DNA of 25,507 nucleotides from Kiritimatiellia bacterium (GCA_017508315.1 JAFVZE010000003.1:1-25507), one strand, 5' to 3'. Shown: positions 1 to 8,013, numbered from the stretch's first letter. The notes: generated by a model not told the origin, from the sequence alone. Translations and numbers: made by a program.

Positions 1-1022
1 GGATGCTTGATGTACGTGCCGTCACTTTCTTTAGTTCCGAAATACCATGCCAGACGGGTACACGAAGACGGATTCATCTTATCCCAATACCCGCTTCCGA
101 GATTAACGTTGCTATTCAATGCGCCTGCGGCACCTGCGCGACAGGCAAATTCCCATTCGGCTTCGGTAGGAAGGTCAAACTTGATTCCAGAGCGTTTACG
201 CAATCTTCCAAATATCAAATCGTCTTGTTCGCCCTCTGTAATTTCCCGTCCATCCAGACCGCAATCGGAACCGCTGCGCAGATATAAGTACTGAACATAA
301 GCTTGAGGACACGAAGGATTCCCCCATACGGCATCTTTCTGCATCTCCTGATCTCTTCTTGACGCATACTTGGTGCCGGGATAAAGGTACGCGCTTTGGC
401 CGTAGGTAGTTTCAAACACGGCCATATAGTAGTCATTGGTAAGCATTACCGAATGTTGAAGTTCATCACTGGAATCCGAACGACCGTTCTCGCTCTCTGA
501 AGAACCCATTTTCCAGACAATGCCCGAGGCCGGGATCCGGCGAAACACCATTTTATCTTTACGGTAGGCGATATCGCCGATCCCCCCGGGAAGCGCGTTG
601 GTGGACGTGTAAAAACGTGCCGAATTATATGGAATATTCGTCGGAGACTGCAGGTCGAAGACCATGTAATCCGGCGGAGAAGACTTGGAATATGCAGTAA
701 GCGCAACCGAAAAGACACCGGCACCCAAACTATCTTTCCACAACTTATCCATCTGCCAGTATATTTTCCGGCTCTCACCTTCGTCAGTTGGTTTCACGAG
801 CCGATTTACATCACCTGCAATATTGGCGTAATACTTCTCGTCTATCGCCTCACCGTCAAGAAAAAACCGCGCGGTAATTATGGCTTCATCGCCAGTAAGT
901 CGGTATTGCACCTTGACATCATTCCGTTCCGAGTCAACTTCGATCGACGAAACTTCCAGCGTTACCGTCGCCGACGCCGCGTACACGGATAATGCCACAG
1001 CAAGAAAAACAAACTTTTTCAT
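1..1022 (-). CDS. Secreted SUMF1-domain (formylglycine-generating-enzyme-like) protein, 3' end beyond window
   Basis: An open frame runs from ATG at 1022 to the left edge, about 340 codons, with no stop. The product starts with a short Lys-Lys/hydrophobic signal peptide ending near Ala-Ser-Ala. A beta-rich N-terminal region of about 130 residues follows, then a SUMF1/FGE-sulfatase fold. Diagnostic stretches are RRIPASGIVWKMGSSESE, the Y-Y-M-A-V-F-E-T-T segment and FDLPTEAEWEFACRAG. The C-terminal part, which would show whether the copper-binding cysteines of true FGE exist, is missing. It starts 14 nt after the stop of its paralogue at 1037-2260 and shares the same domain order, so it is a diverged tandem duplicate in one operon. 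A GGGGGCGGG stretch precedes the start. The region looks more AT-rich than the rest of the window. Family call is firm; enzymatic role unknown. Confidence 0.8.
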   Translation of the reverse strand, partial: MKKFVFLAVALSVYAASATVTLEVSSIEVDSERNDVKVQYRLTGDEAIITARFFLDGEAIDEKYYANIAGDVNRLVKPTDEGESRKIYWQMDKLWKDSLGAGVFSVALTAYSKSSPPDYMVFDLQSPTNIPYNSARFYTSTNALPGGIGDIAYRKDKMVFRRIPASGIVWKMGSSESENGRSDSSDELQHSVMLTNDYYMAVFETTYGQSAYLYPGTKYASRRDQEMQKDAVWGNPSCPQAYVQYLYLRSGSDCGLDGREITEGEQDDLIFGRLRKRSGIKFDLPTEAEWEFACRAGAAGALNSNVNLGSGYWDKMNPSSCTRLAWYFGTKESDGTYIKH

Positions 1023-1036
1023 ACCCGCCCCCTTCA

Positions 1037-2260
1037 TCACCATTTGAGAGTCACCGGCGCTATCAGTCTAAAGCCGTAATCACCGCCGGCAGACAAGGTG
1101 CCGGTCCTGTAAGCGCTGCGGCATTTACAGCTTTCCGAATGCTGGCAACCGCCGCCGCGAAGCACCCGCTTGCTGCCGGCCGTAGTCTGATCGCATCCGA
1201 CCGGATCCGTCACCGCATCTGCGGTAAGCGGGCCGAACCAGTCGGCGCAGAACTCCGAAACGTTGCCGTGCATATCGTAAAGCTCCCATTTGTTCGCAGG
1301 TTTCATTCCTACCGGATGCGTAATCAGACCGGAATTATGCACTGTCCAGGCTACCGCATCCATATTTTCATCGCCAGAGGCTTTTACAATATCAAAGCCG
1401 CTATTTATAGACGTACGGGTTCCTGCTCTGCACGCAAACTCCCATTGCGCTTCGGACGGAACGTCAAAGTCGATTCCCGTTTTCGTCCGAATCGTTTTGA
1501 CGAATCCTCCGGAACTTTTGCGCCCGTCGGCAAGCGACCGCGTACCCTGCACGATATAAGCCTGCATGCCTTCAACAGGATGAACATCGGCATCATCGCC
1601 GACATACTTAGACGTTGTCGTACCGCCGCCGTGACGATACTGGGCCTGTGTCATCTCAAAAATTCCGATGTAAAAGTCCTCGGTCAGCGTAACCGGGCGC
1701 GACACCTCCGACGCGCTGTAGATATTGGCTTCCGGATCGCGGCTCGTCTCCTCGCTTGCCGAAGGCCCCATCACCCACTCGACGTTTTTCGCCGGAATCT
1801 TTCTGAGCACGATCCTGTCGGTTTTGTAGACGTCGTTCGTGAGCCCGCCGTCGGGGAGCGCCGCCGCCGAAACGTAGAAGTTCGTCCGGCAGTTGACAAA
1901 ATCGTAGACGAGATAATCCGGCGGGGAATTCGTCGACCAGGCGCGGAGCGTAAACTTGACGTTTTCAACCGGAACGCCCGGCCAATCGCGGCGCTGATCC
2001 CACTTGATTTTAAGCGTATCCGTCTCGGGGTCCACAATCCTGTTCACCGCCCCTGATAGACGGGTGAAATTCTCCTCCCCGATCGAAACGCCGTTGGTGC
2101 TCACATCCAGAGTGACGATGGCGCGGCCGCTCAATTCGTAGGTGATGTAAACCGCCTTGCCGTGCACGTTGCCGACTTCGACATCACTCACAATCGGCGG
2201 TGCCGCAAAAACGCAAAACGCGCCGATAGCCCCGAACAGAATCAGCAACTGTTTCTTCAC
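1037..2260 (-). CDS. Secreted SUMF1-domain (formylglycine-generating-enzyme-like) protein
   Basis: A 407-residue product. I place the start at GTG 2260 because AAGGAG lies 8 nt upstream and the next residues (KKQLLILFGAIGAFCVFA) form a signal peptide. An upstream in-frame extension to 2329 lacks both features. Residues about 20-130 form a beta-rich domain with no named match; the rest is a SUMF1/FGE-sulfatase domain: VEWVMGPSASEE, FYIGIFEMTQAQY, FDVPSEAQWEFACRAG, ELYDMHGNVSEFCADW and RVLRGGGCQHSESCKCRSAYR. Such domains include formylglycine-generating enzymes, EgtB-like and PvdO-like enzymes and many secreted proteins of unknown function. Several cysteines follow RGG, but their spacing does not clearly match the catalytic C-x4-C pair of true FGE, and no sulfatase gene is nearby. 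I therefore call only the fold. First gene of a two-gene operon with 1-1022. Confidence 0.85.
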   Translation of the reverse strand: MKKQLLILFGAIGAFCVFAAPPIVSDVEVGNVHGKAVYITYELSGRAIVTLDVSTNGVSIGEENFTRLSGAVNRIVDPETDTLKIKWDQRRDWPGVPVENVKFTLRAWSTNSPPDYLVYDFVNCRTNFYVSAAALPDGGLTNDVYKTDRIVLRKIPAKNVEWVMGPSASEETSRDPEANIYSASEVSRPVTLTEDFYIGIFEMTQAQYRHGGGTTTSKYVGDDADVHPVEGMQAYIVQGTRSLADGRKSSGGFVKTIRTKTGIDFDVPSEAQWEFACRAGTRTSINSGFDIVKASGDENMDAVAWTVHNSGLITHPVGMKPANKWELYDMHGNVSEFCADWFGPLTADAVTDPVGCDQTTAGSKRVLRGGGCQHSESCKCRSAYRTGTLSAGGDYGFRLIAPVTLKW

Positions 2261-2351
2261 TCTTTGATCTCCTTGTTGACACTGCGAATCGTTACACTGT
2301 TCCCGCCTGATACCCCAAAGGCGGAACAAAAATCAATTTCGACGTCCGATT

Positions 2352-2381
2352 ATGATATCAAATCACGGATAATTACGTCAA
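2352..2381 (-). promoter_or_regulatory. Candidate sigma70-type promoter for the SUMF1-like pair
   Basis: On the minus strand TTGACG (2381-2376) is followed after 18 nt by TATCAT (2357-2352), about 90 nt upstream of the GTG start at 2260. The surrounding 2261-2410 gap is AT-rich compared with its flanks and holds no gene I can see. The -10 box is imperfect and no mapped start supports it. Confidence 0.4.
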
Positions 2382-2410
2382 ATCTGGCAACGTAACACCC
2401 TTATCCCACT

Positions 2411-3664
2411 TTATCGCCAGACGGTTTCGGCGGTGGCGAGGAGCGCTCCGTCCGACACCCTTGTGATCGTGTGGCGCAGAACCCCGTCCCCGAGCGTCTC
2501 GCTGCAGCTTTCAAGCTCGTCGCCCGCTTTCGCCTCCTGCCGAAAAACGATGTCCAGACGCGAGACGCGGCGGCGGCGATATTCTTCGGGGACGGACTCC
2601 AGCGCCCATTCGACATAATGGACGTTGTTCACGTGGTCGTTGAAGTCATGATCGCTCAGACGCACCCTTATCGGCGAGCGTCCGTGCACCGCACCGAGCG
2701 ACGCGAACTTGCCGCCGCTTTCGCCGAGCTCCACGCGCGGAGTTCCGTCCGGCGCGAGAGACCGGAAATTCTCCGGCAGTTTCACCAGCCGCCGCGCCGC
2801 GAGATCCACCGTCATCCATTCGCTCACGCCGCGGAACACCTCGTCCCCGGCCAAATCCCTGCCGATGAAATCGCGCGTGGCGGCAAGCCGCCCTCTGGTG
2901 CCGCTCGGCCAGGTGCGGACGAGCAGTTCCCCGCCCCATGCGACAGGTCTTGAGATCTCAAGCCGGAGGCGCGAGAGCATCCAGGTGACTCCCTCCGACC
3001 GCAGCAGATGGATTCCCACCCCCAGCTTGTCCGCATGCAGACCGGCGATCTCCTGAAGATAGTTGCACAGCGACGGCAGGGAAAGATTGTTGTCCGTTCC
3101 GGCTTCGTAGCTGCGCACTGGGAAACCGCGCTCGATATACCCGAGCCCCCAGGCGCGGAGCGGTTCGAGCGGCAGACCCATGATATTCTCGTAGCTCCCC
3201 GTCCACGACTCCACGATAAGATCGCCGGATTCATCGATATCGTACGCTCCGGCGCGGTCGAGCGGCCGCACTTTGGCGACGTATTCGTCGATCATCGCGT
3301 CGGAAAGCCCGCGGAATTTCACATCGGATCTGACGACCTTCACGTCTCCGTCGAACGCGACGCCGGTGTACACCGAATGGACATTGCCGCTCAGTTCGCG
3401 CAGAAAACGCTTCGCCTCCCCGATATCGCGCGGCTTGCCGTATATCCTGCCGTTGAACCATACGACGGTGTCGGCGGAAAGGACGCGTCCGCCGCCTGCC
3501 GCCGCGCCTTTGGCAAGCGCGTTTTCGCGGACCGTGCGCTCGGGGTCGTCGGGATACGAGACCTCCGGCGCGTCGGTCTTGACGATGTCGAACTCGCGCT
3601 CGAGATCCGCGAGAATCTTCGCCCTTCTGGGACTGCCGCTCGCAAGAACAAGCCGCTCTTTCAT
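2411..3664 (-). CDS. Maf-family nucleotide pyrophosphatase fused to an acyl-ACP thioesterase
   Basis: A 417-residue protein with two domains. Residues 1 to about 175 are a Maf/YhdE-type house-cleaning nucleotide pyrophosphatase: LASGSPRR (8-14), EVSYPDDPERTVRENALAKG (34-53), SADTVVWFNGRIYGKP (63-78), VHSVYTG, and YDIDESG...IMGLPLEPL (141-169). Residues about 180-417 are a FatA/FatB-like (TE14) thioesterase with two hot-dog folds: RSYEAGTDNNLSL, then DFNDHVNNVHY (340-350), giving D340, N342 and H344 of the plant-type active site, with E377 at the position of the catalytic Glu. The neighbouring Cys of the plant R-E-C motif is Ala here. The start at 3664 has AAGGAGG close upstream and overlaps the thiN-like stop by 4 nt (ATGA), implying translational coupling. 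A longer in-frame reading to 3787 lies inside the upstream gene and is rejected. The fusion itself is the odd feature. Confidence 0.88.
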   Translation of the reverse strand: MKERLVLASGSPRRAKILADLEREFDIVKTDAPEVSYPDDPERTVRENALAKGAAAGGGRVLSADTVVWFNGRIYGKPRDIGEAKRFLRELSGNVHSVYTGVAFDGDVKVVRSDVKFRGLSDAMIDEYVAKVRPLDRAGAYDIDESGDLIVESWTGSYENIMGLPLEPLRAWGLGYIERGFPVRSYEAGTDNNLSLPSLCNYLQEIAGLHADKLGVGIHLLRSEGVTWMLSRLRLEISRPVAWGGELLVRTWPSGTRGRLAATRDFIGRDLAGDEVFRGVSEWMTVDLAARRLVKLPENFRSLAPDGTPRVELGESGGKFASLGAVHGRSPIRVRLSDHDFNDHVNNVHYVEWALESVPEEYRRRRVSRLDIVFRQEAKAGDELESCSETLGDGVLRHTITRVSDGALLATAETVWR

Positions 3665-4257
3665 AAATCTCCTCCTTCGATATACACAAAAACCGGCCGG
3701 TCGCTCACGACCGAAAATTCCCCGGTCGGCGCACGGTTGAGCGTGGCCGCGTACAAATTGTCGAACCTGACGCCGTCGAGCGGCCATTCAAGACCCCGCG
3801 AAGTCATGACCGTCTCGCGGTCGGGAGCGAAAATCGAAACGCCGCAACCCGGCGCGGCGGTGAAATGCGCCTCTCCGGCCACGGGATGGAAAACGCCGTG
3901 ATCGGTCACCACCGGCACCTGTTCGGCAAGCGCCCTGAAGACATTGCCTATCGCATGGTCGTCGCGTCCGCCGAGCGCCCCGAGAACGACCAGATCGTTC
4001 CATCCGCGCCGGCGGCAGTAGAAGAGCGCCTTTGTCAAATCGTTGGTGTCCTGCTCGGCGATCCGCACGAGATTGCGGTAGGAACGGCGGACGCTGTCGC
4101 AATCGCCGACCACCGCGTCCGGCTCCCGTCCGAACGCCTCGAAATACGCATCCGCGGCGCTGTCGCAGCAGACGACCCGCCCGGCTTTTTCCAGAAGCCT
4201 CCGCGCCGGTCCGCCCGGCGCGGGGAAATCCCCCGCCGCCAGCACCGCCGTTTTCAT
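3661..4257 (-). CDS. thiN: Thiamine pyrophosphokinase (ThiN/TPK family)
   Basis: A 198-residue product that transfers pyrophosphate from ATP to thiamine to make thiamine diphosphate. Family motifs in order: MKTAVLAAGDFP at the N-terminus, CCDSAADAYFEAFGREPDAV, VGDCDSV (acidic nucleotide/Mg site), EQDTNDLTKAL and LGGRDDHAIGN. The length fits bacterial TPK. I chose ATG 4257 because family members begin at this point; an in-frame ATG at 4284 would add nine residues, and neither start has a clear ribosome site. The stop overlaps the start of the Maf-thioesterase gene by 4 nt. The secreted hydrolase gene ends 49 nt upstream of the chosen start. No other thiamine gene and no THI-box riboswitch was seen nearby, so the enzyme probably serves salvage or is constitutive. 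Confidence 0.85.
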   Translation of the reverse strand: MKTAVLAAGDFPAPGGPARRLLEKAGRVVCCDSAADAYFEAFGREPDAVVGDCDSVRRSYRNLVRIAEQDTNDLTKALFYCRRRGWNDLVVLGALGGRDDHAIGNVFRALAEQVPVVTDHGVFHPVAGEAHFTAAPGCGVSIFAPDRETVMTSRGLEWPLDGVRFDNLYAATLNRAPTGEFSVVSDRPVFVYIEGGDL

Positions 4258-4306
4258 GTCCAAGCTGCCGCCGGAATCCGCCATCGCGACTTACAGGTCC
4301 GGCAAC

Positions 4307-6286
4307 TCACTTGAGAAGGTCGACCCAGTCGTACCTGTCGAGCGCCCCGTTGACTATGAAGGTGTAGCGGACATTCTCGCTGCCGTCGTTTTCGGACGAA
4401 AGCATCTGCGCCCACGACGGCGAAGGATCCACCGTCTTTACCGACGAGAAGACGCCCGGTGCGGCGGCGTTCGCGTGCGCCGCGGCGATCGCGACATCGT
4501 CCTTCGCGACGAGCGACACGTCGGCGAAGCCGCGCTTCGCGAGCCAATCCGCGATGACGAGAAGATCCGTCGCGCGGCGGCCGACCATCGACTCGCCCAT
4601 CAGATAGAGCATCGCCGCGGTTCCTTCCTCGGGGACATCCTTGCCGGCGCCGTAGAAATCGTAACGCCCCTTCCCTATCGAGGCAAGAGCGGTAAGATCG
4701 GCGACGAGCACCGCTTTGCCCGCATCGAGCGCGTCGCGAGCCTGCGCAAGCGCGGCGGCGCGCCCGTCCCGTCCGACGGAAACGACCGCAGCCGTCGGCT
4801 TCACGCCGGCGCGCACCACGAGCTCCGCCGGAAGCGCAAGCCCGGTCGGATACAGAAACGCCAGACGCGTCACCATGCACCCTTCGGCCTCTTCCTCTCC
4901 GAGCGTCTTCACGAGCACGCCCGTCTCCGACGGCAGACGGATCGCCGCAAGCCTGCGCACGCAGCCGGCGCGGGCGGCTGCGGATTCGAACGGCTTGCGC
5001 CCGGCAACTGCCGCGGCGAGCCTGTCGCGCATGACCTCGTAGATGCTGCGCGCTCCGGGAAGATCGGCGGTGCGCTTCGTCGGCGTGCAGCCGCGCTCGT
5101 TTTCCGAAAGTCCGCGATCGACGCTTTTCATTTCGAAGCCGAGATCAAGCGCCATGTACTTCTGCGCGTCGAGCGGCAGCAGTTCCTTCTCGCCCCGCAG
5201 CCACGCGCGCATCCAGTCGACGCTGCCCTGCTCGGTCGCCTCGGTCCAGCCGTGCAGTCCCGGCGCGGCGTTGAGCGCGTAATGGCCGGACGCGCCGATT
5301 TTCGCGGCGACGTCCTCAACCGTGCGCATAAGCCTGCACGTCCCGTAATAGGTGAACATGTCGGAATACTTCGCGGTGACGGCGACCTTGGTGTCGGGGA
5401 TGAGCACATAACCGGTGTGGTTCAAGCCGAACGCAAGCTGCCCGAAAATGTTCTGCTCGGCATCCTGCGGTCCCATGTGTTCGCAGAGCGAGGTGAGCGT
5501 CGTCAGGTAACAGCTCGGCGCCGTCGCCTTGAGACGGTGATCCACCGCCGTCATGAGCGCGGTCATCGTGCCGCCGCCGGACTGTCCCATGAAACCCACG
5601 CGCTCCGGATCGACCTCGCCGCGGCTCATCGCGTAGTCGACTGCGCGCATGCCGTCCCACACGCGAAGCTGCGCCATCGAGCCTCCCAGCAGCGCCGCCC
5701 TGAGACCGATCTGATTGTGATCCATGGTCGAGCCGCGCGGACAGACCCGGCGCTCCCCCTGCTCGTAAGGATCGTACATGAGCGCGACGAAACCGGCCTT
5801 CACCGCAAGCACGCAGGCGCGCAGATACGTGTCGCAGTCCTTGCCTTCCTCGGCATGGCCGCAACTCATGACCACCGCCGGATAGGGAGCTTTGAATTTC
5901 GCGTCGTCCGGGATGAAAAGATTCGCCGTCACAAAAATGCCCGGCATCGATTCGAAAGCGAGCTGCTCGATGCGGTAGCCGTCACGCCTGTGCACCTTGA
6001 AAATCCGCGGCCTGAGCGGCGTACGCTCCGGAAGTCCGCCCATCGCGGCGATCATCTTCGCGTGAAGATCTTTGCGGTGGCGGTCGTAGGATGCGCGGTC
6101 TTCAAGCGCCAGCCATGCGCGATCGGCCGCGGCATCGAGCTTTTCGAGCTCGTTGAACACCGTGACGTAGGAACTTATATTCTGGGCGTTCGGACCGAGT
6201 TTCCTCTCCAGCGCTTCGTTCAACGTCGCCGCCGACGCGCAAGACGCGACCGCAAAAGCGGCTACCGTCACCATAGATTTATGCAT
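4307..6286 (-). CDS. Secreted alpha/beta hydrolase, probable carbohydrate (acetyl xylan-type) esterase
   Basis: A 659-residue product with a signal peptide (residues 1 to about 19, ending CASAA). The serine-hydrolase core covers residues about 100-360: YPAVVMSCGH (135-144), FVALMYDPYEQGER (166-179), and the nucleophile elbow GQSGGG with S236, followed by PDTKVAVTAKYSDMF, a likely acid region, and GLHGW with H345 as candidate catalytic His. The remaining 300 residues hold a second, weaker alpha/beta-like module (VVSVGRDGRAAAL, LVIADWLAKRGF) without an obvious nucleophile. Related secreted hydrolases in Planctomycetes and Kiritimatiellota are usually annotated acetyl xylan esterases, but the substrate cannot be read from sequence. 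AGGAGG sits just upstream of ATG 6286. It follows the LUD gene by 27 nt and may share its transcript. Confidence 0.8.
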   Translation of the reverse strand: MHKSMVTVAAFAVASCASAATLNEALERKLGPNAQNISSYVTVFNELEKLDAAADRAWLALEDRASYDRHRKDLHAKMIAAMGGLPERTPLRPRIFKVHRRDGYRIEQLAFESMPGIFVTANLFIPDDAKFKAPYPAVVMSCGHAEEGKDCDTYLRACVLAVKAGFVALMYDPYEQGERRVCPRGSTMDHNQIGLRAALLGGSMAQLRVWDGMRAVDYAMSRGEVDPERVGFMGQSGGGTMTALMTAVDHRLKATAPSCYLTTLTSLCEHMGPQDAEQNIFGQLAFGLNHTGYVLIPDTKVAVTAKYSDMFTYYGTCRLMRTVEDVAAKIGASGHYALNAAPGLHGWTEATEQGSVDWMRAWLRGEKELLPLDAQKYMALDLGFEMKSVDRGLSENERGCTPTKRTADLPGARSIYEVMRDRLAAAVAGRKPFESAAARAGCVRRLAAIRLPSETGVLVKTLGEEEAEGCMVTRLAFLYPTGLALPAELVVRAGVKPTAAVVSVGRDGRAAALAQARDALDAGKAVLVADLTALASIGKGRYDFYGAGKDVPEEGTAAMLYLMGESMVGRRATDLLVIADWLAKRGFADVSLVAKDDVAIAAAHANAAAPGVFSSVKTVDPSPSWAQMLSSENDGSENVRYTFIVNGALDRYDWVDLLK

Positions 6287-6313
6287 ATGACCTCCTCTTG
6301 ATTTGAACCACGA

Positions 6314-6877
6314 TCAGTATCCGTATTTTCCGTCGACCAGAACGACCTTCGCGGAGATTCCGGTCGGCCTGCGGTCGAAAATCGCCGTGACCTTGCAGAT
6401 CCGGTCGGGCGAATCGCAATCGGCGCACTTCCCCGTTTCGGCGCACGGGGTGCGCTTGCCGAGGCGGCGGCAGTTCGGCGGACAGGCCTCGCGCCTGATG
6501 CGCTCCACCGCCGCGTCGATTCCGCCCTCGACGATTTTGTTGCGGCCGATCACGTACACGACCCGCCGCGGTCCGCCGATCGACGCGGCGACGCGGTTTC
6601 CGCGCCCGTCGATATTGACGATCCGTCCGTCGGCAGTGAGCGCATTGGCGCTGAGCAGAAACAGATCCGCGTCGCAATGGCGTTCGGCGACCTTCGCTCC
6701 GGAGGAAGCGACGGCTTCGCGCACGCCGATCTCCTTGAGAGTCTCGCTGCCTCCCCAGCCGACGCTCTCCGCCGCTGCGACCTCCTCCATCACAAGCGAA
6801 AGCGCCTCTTCGGCGGTGGCGGCCACCTCCGCCTCAAACCCGCGCCGTCTGAGCGCCTCTGCGGTTTTTTCCAGCAT
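6314..6877 (-). CDS. LUD-domain protein (LutC/YkgG-like, cysteine-rich short form)
   Basis: A 187-residue protein of the LUD family (lactate-utilisation type, formerly DUF162). Signature stretches: SVGWGGSETLKEIG (38-51), DADLFLLSANALTADGRIVNIDGRGNRV (from 69), VYVIGRNKIVEGG (107-119), and a C-terminal cysteine cluster with C132, C136, C145, C151, C154 and C161 in the pattern CPPNC...TPCAETGKCADCDSPDRIC. The cluster suggests an iron-sulfur or zinc site. Stand-alone short LUD proteins with this cluster occur widely in anaerobes; the reaction is not settled. LutA and LutB partners are absent from the window, so a lactate oxidase role is not implied. AAAGGAGG lies close upstream of ATG 6877. The permease gene ends 19 nt upstream, so the two are probably co-transcribed. 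Confidence 0.85.
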   Translation of the reverse strand: MLEKTAEALRRRGFEAEVAATAEEALSLVMEEVAAAESVGWGGSETLKEIGVREAVASSGAKVAERHCDADLFLLSANALTADGRIVNIDGRGNRVAASIGGPRRVVYVIGRNKIVEGGIDAAVERIRREACPPNCRRLGKRTPCAETGKCADCDSPDRICKVTAIFDRRPTGISAKVVLVDGKYGY

Positions 6878-6896
6878 ATTTCCCTCCTTTAGGTTC

Positions 6897-7820
6897 TCAG
6901 GTCAGAAACTCCATCGCCAGCGCGATCACCGCCGGCATCGTGACCATGCTCATTAGAGTCGTCCCGCAGACGATTCCGACCGACATATCGACATCGCGGC
7001 GGAACTTCGCCGCGAACATGGTAACCATCGCCGCCGCCGGCGCCGAAGACGGAATGACGACGGCAAGCATCATCTCGCGGTCGAGCGAATGCCGCCACGG
7101 CCACATCGCGGCCGTCACCGCGAGCGGGCAGAAAACAAGCCGCAACGCGGACGCGAGATGCGCCATCGGCGAGCGCGCTACCGTCGCGAGTCTGGCGCCC
7201 GCGAGATAATAACCGGTGACGATCATCGCCAGCGGAGTATTGAGATCGGCGAGCATCGAAACCGGTTTGCCGATGAATTCCGGCAACTCCACCGACAGGA
7301 AAAAAAGCGGCAGTCCGACCGCCACGCCAACGGTGCCGGGATTGACGATCATCATACGGCGATCAGCCTTCCCTCCCATGACCGAAAGTCCCCAGCTCCA
7401 CATGAGCAGATTGAACACGACGACGTAAACCACCCCGAAAAACACTCCTTCATCGCCGAGGATCGCCTGTTCGAGCGGAATGCCCATGAAACCGGCGTTT
7501 GAAAAGACTCCCGCCACCTTGAGCACAGGAAGCGTGTCGGCGCTGCGGTGCCGGACAGCGGCAGCGACGACGGCGATCATCGCGAAATGCGCGGCGAGAG
7601 CGAAACCGAACGCGATCGCGAGCGAGCGGAGCATCGCCGGTTCGAACGGGCGCTGGAACACGTCCACCATGAGGCACGGAGTCACTATCAGAAGAAGCAC
7701 GTTCACCATGCCCTTCACGGACGCTTCGTCGACAAGCTTCGTCCAACGGCATACCGCCCCCACGCCCATAAGCGCGAAGAGTATCCCGACCTGCCCGGCA
7801 ACGGTTAAAAAGTTTTCCAT
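6897..7820 (-). CDS. AEC (auxin efflux carrier) family permease
   Basis: A 307-residue integral membrane protein with about ten hydrophobic segments in two halves, typical of the AEC/Mem_trans family. The N-terminal segment VGILFALMGVGAVCRWTKL, the VLLLIVTPCLMVDVF stretch and the FSNAGFMGIPL motif (residues about 106-116) are characteristic, as is the second-half SSAPAAAMVTMFAAKF. Members export or import organic acids such as malate or lactate, or amino acids; the substrate here is unknown. Adjacency to the LUD gene makes an organic acid plausible, but that is inference. ATG 7820 is preceded only by a weak GCGGAA site. The gene starts 42 nt after the tRNA-Arg 3' end, so it may be read from the tRNA promoter. 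Confidence 0.88.
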   Translation of the reverse strand: MENFLTVAGQVGILFALMGVGAVCRWTKLVDEASVKGMVNVLLLIVTPCLMVDVFQRPFEPAMLRSLAIAFGFALAAHFAMIAVVAAAVRHRSADTLPVLKVAGVFSNAGFMGIPLEQAILGDEGVFFGVVYVVVFNLLMWSWGLSVMGGKADRRMMIVNPGTVGVAVGLPLFFLSVELPEFIGKPVSMLADLNTPLAMIVTGYYLAGARLATVARSPMAHLASALRLVFCPLAVTAAMWPWRHSLDREMMLAVVIPSSAPAAAMVTMFAAKFRRDVDMSVGIVCGTTLMSMVTMPAVIALAMEFLT

Positions 7821-7838
7821 CGTATTCCGCGTTGATTT

Positions 7839-7857
7839 TCCGGAAAAATCTTCCGGA
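7839..7857 (-). other. Inverted repeat between tRNA-Arg and the permease gene
   Basis: TCCGGAA (7839-7845) and TTCCGGA (7851-7857) form a 7-bp stem with a 5-nt loop, 5 nt beyond the encoded CCA end of tRNA-Arg on the minus strand. TTTTCCGGAAAA (7836-7847) is also self-palindromic. No U-tract follows in the transcript, so this is either a processing hairpin or a weak, partial terminator. Confidence 0.35.
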
Positions 7858-7862
7858 GAAAA

Positions 7863-7939
7863 TGGCGGGCCTGGCGGGACTCGAACCCACTACCCACTGC
7901 TTAGAAGGCAGTTGCTCTGTCCAGATGAGCTACAGGCCC
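7863..7939 (-). tRNA. tRNA-Arg, anticodon TCT
   Basis: The minus strand folds into a complete 77-nt cloverleaf including an encoded CCA end: acceptor GGGCCTG/CAGGCCC, D-stem GCTC/GAGC, anticodon stem ACTGC/GCAGT with loop CTTCTAA, T-arm GTGGG-TTCGAGT-CCCGC and discriminator G. The anticodon TCT (complement of 7903-7905) reads AGA/AGG arginine codons. It lies between the pilin operon and the permease gene. Confidence 0.97.
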
Positions 7940-7983
7940 TTGCGTCTTGTCGACACCCTTTTTTTGCCGAAAGAACGGCGAAA

Positions 7984-8013
7984 ATTATATCATCTTTATG
8001 CGATGACGGTCAA
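7984..8013 (-). promoter_or_regulatory. Promoter of tRNA-Arg
   Basis: On the minus strand TTGACC (8013-8008) and a perfect TATAAT (7989-7984) are separated by 18 nt, 45 nt ahead of the tRNA 5' end. This is the best promoter match on the left side of the window and implies a short 5' leader. It could also drive the permease-LUD-hydrolase genes by read-through. Confidence 0.75.

Noticed and set aside
3665..3787. N-terminal extension of the Maf-thioesterase protein
   Set aside because: It lies inside the thiamine pyrophosphokinase gene; Maf proteins begin at the MKERLVLASGSPRR position, which has an AAGGAGG site.
4256..6301. A 681-codon plus-strand open frame opposite the secreted hydrolase
   Set aside because: The product is Arg/His-rich with no domain, and the minus-strand frame has a signal peptide, nucleophile elbow and ribosome site. 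Long antisense frames are expected in GC-rich DNA.
7966..7979. Hairpin GCCG...CGGC beside a run of seven A/T between the tRNA promoter and the tRNA
   Set aside because: On the transcribed minus strand the run is A, not U, and it lies inside the tRNA leader, so it cannot act as an intrinsic terminator for this transcript; the stem is only 4 bp.
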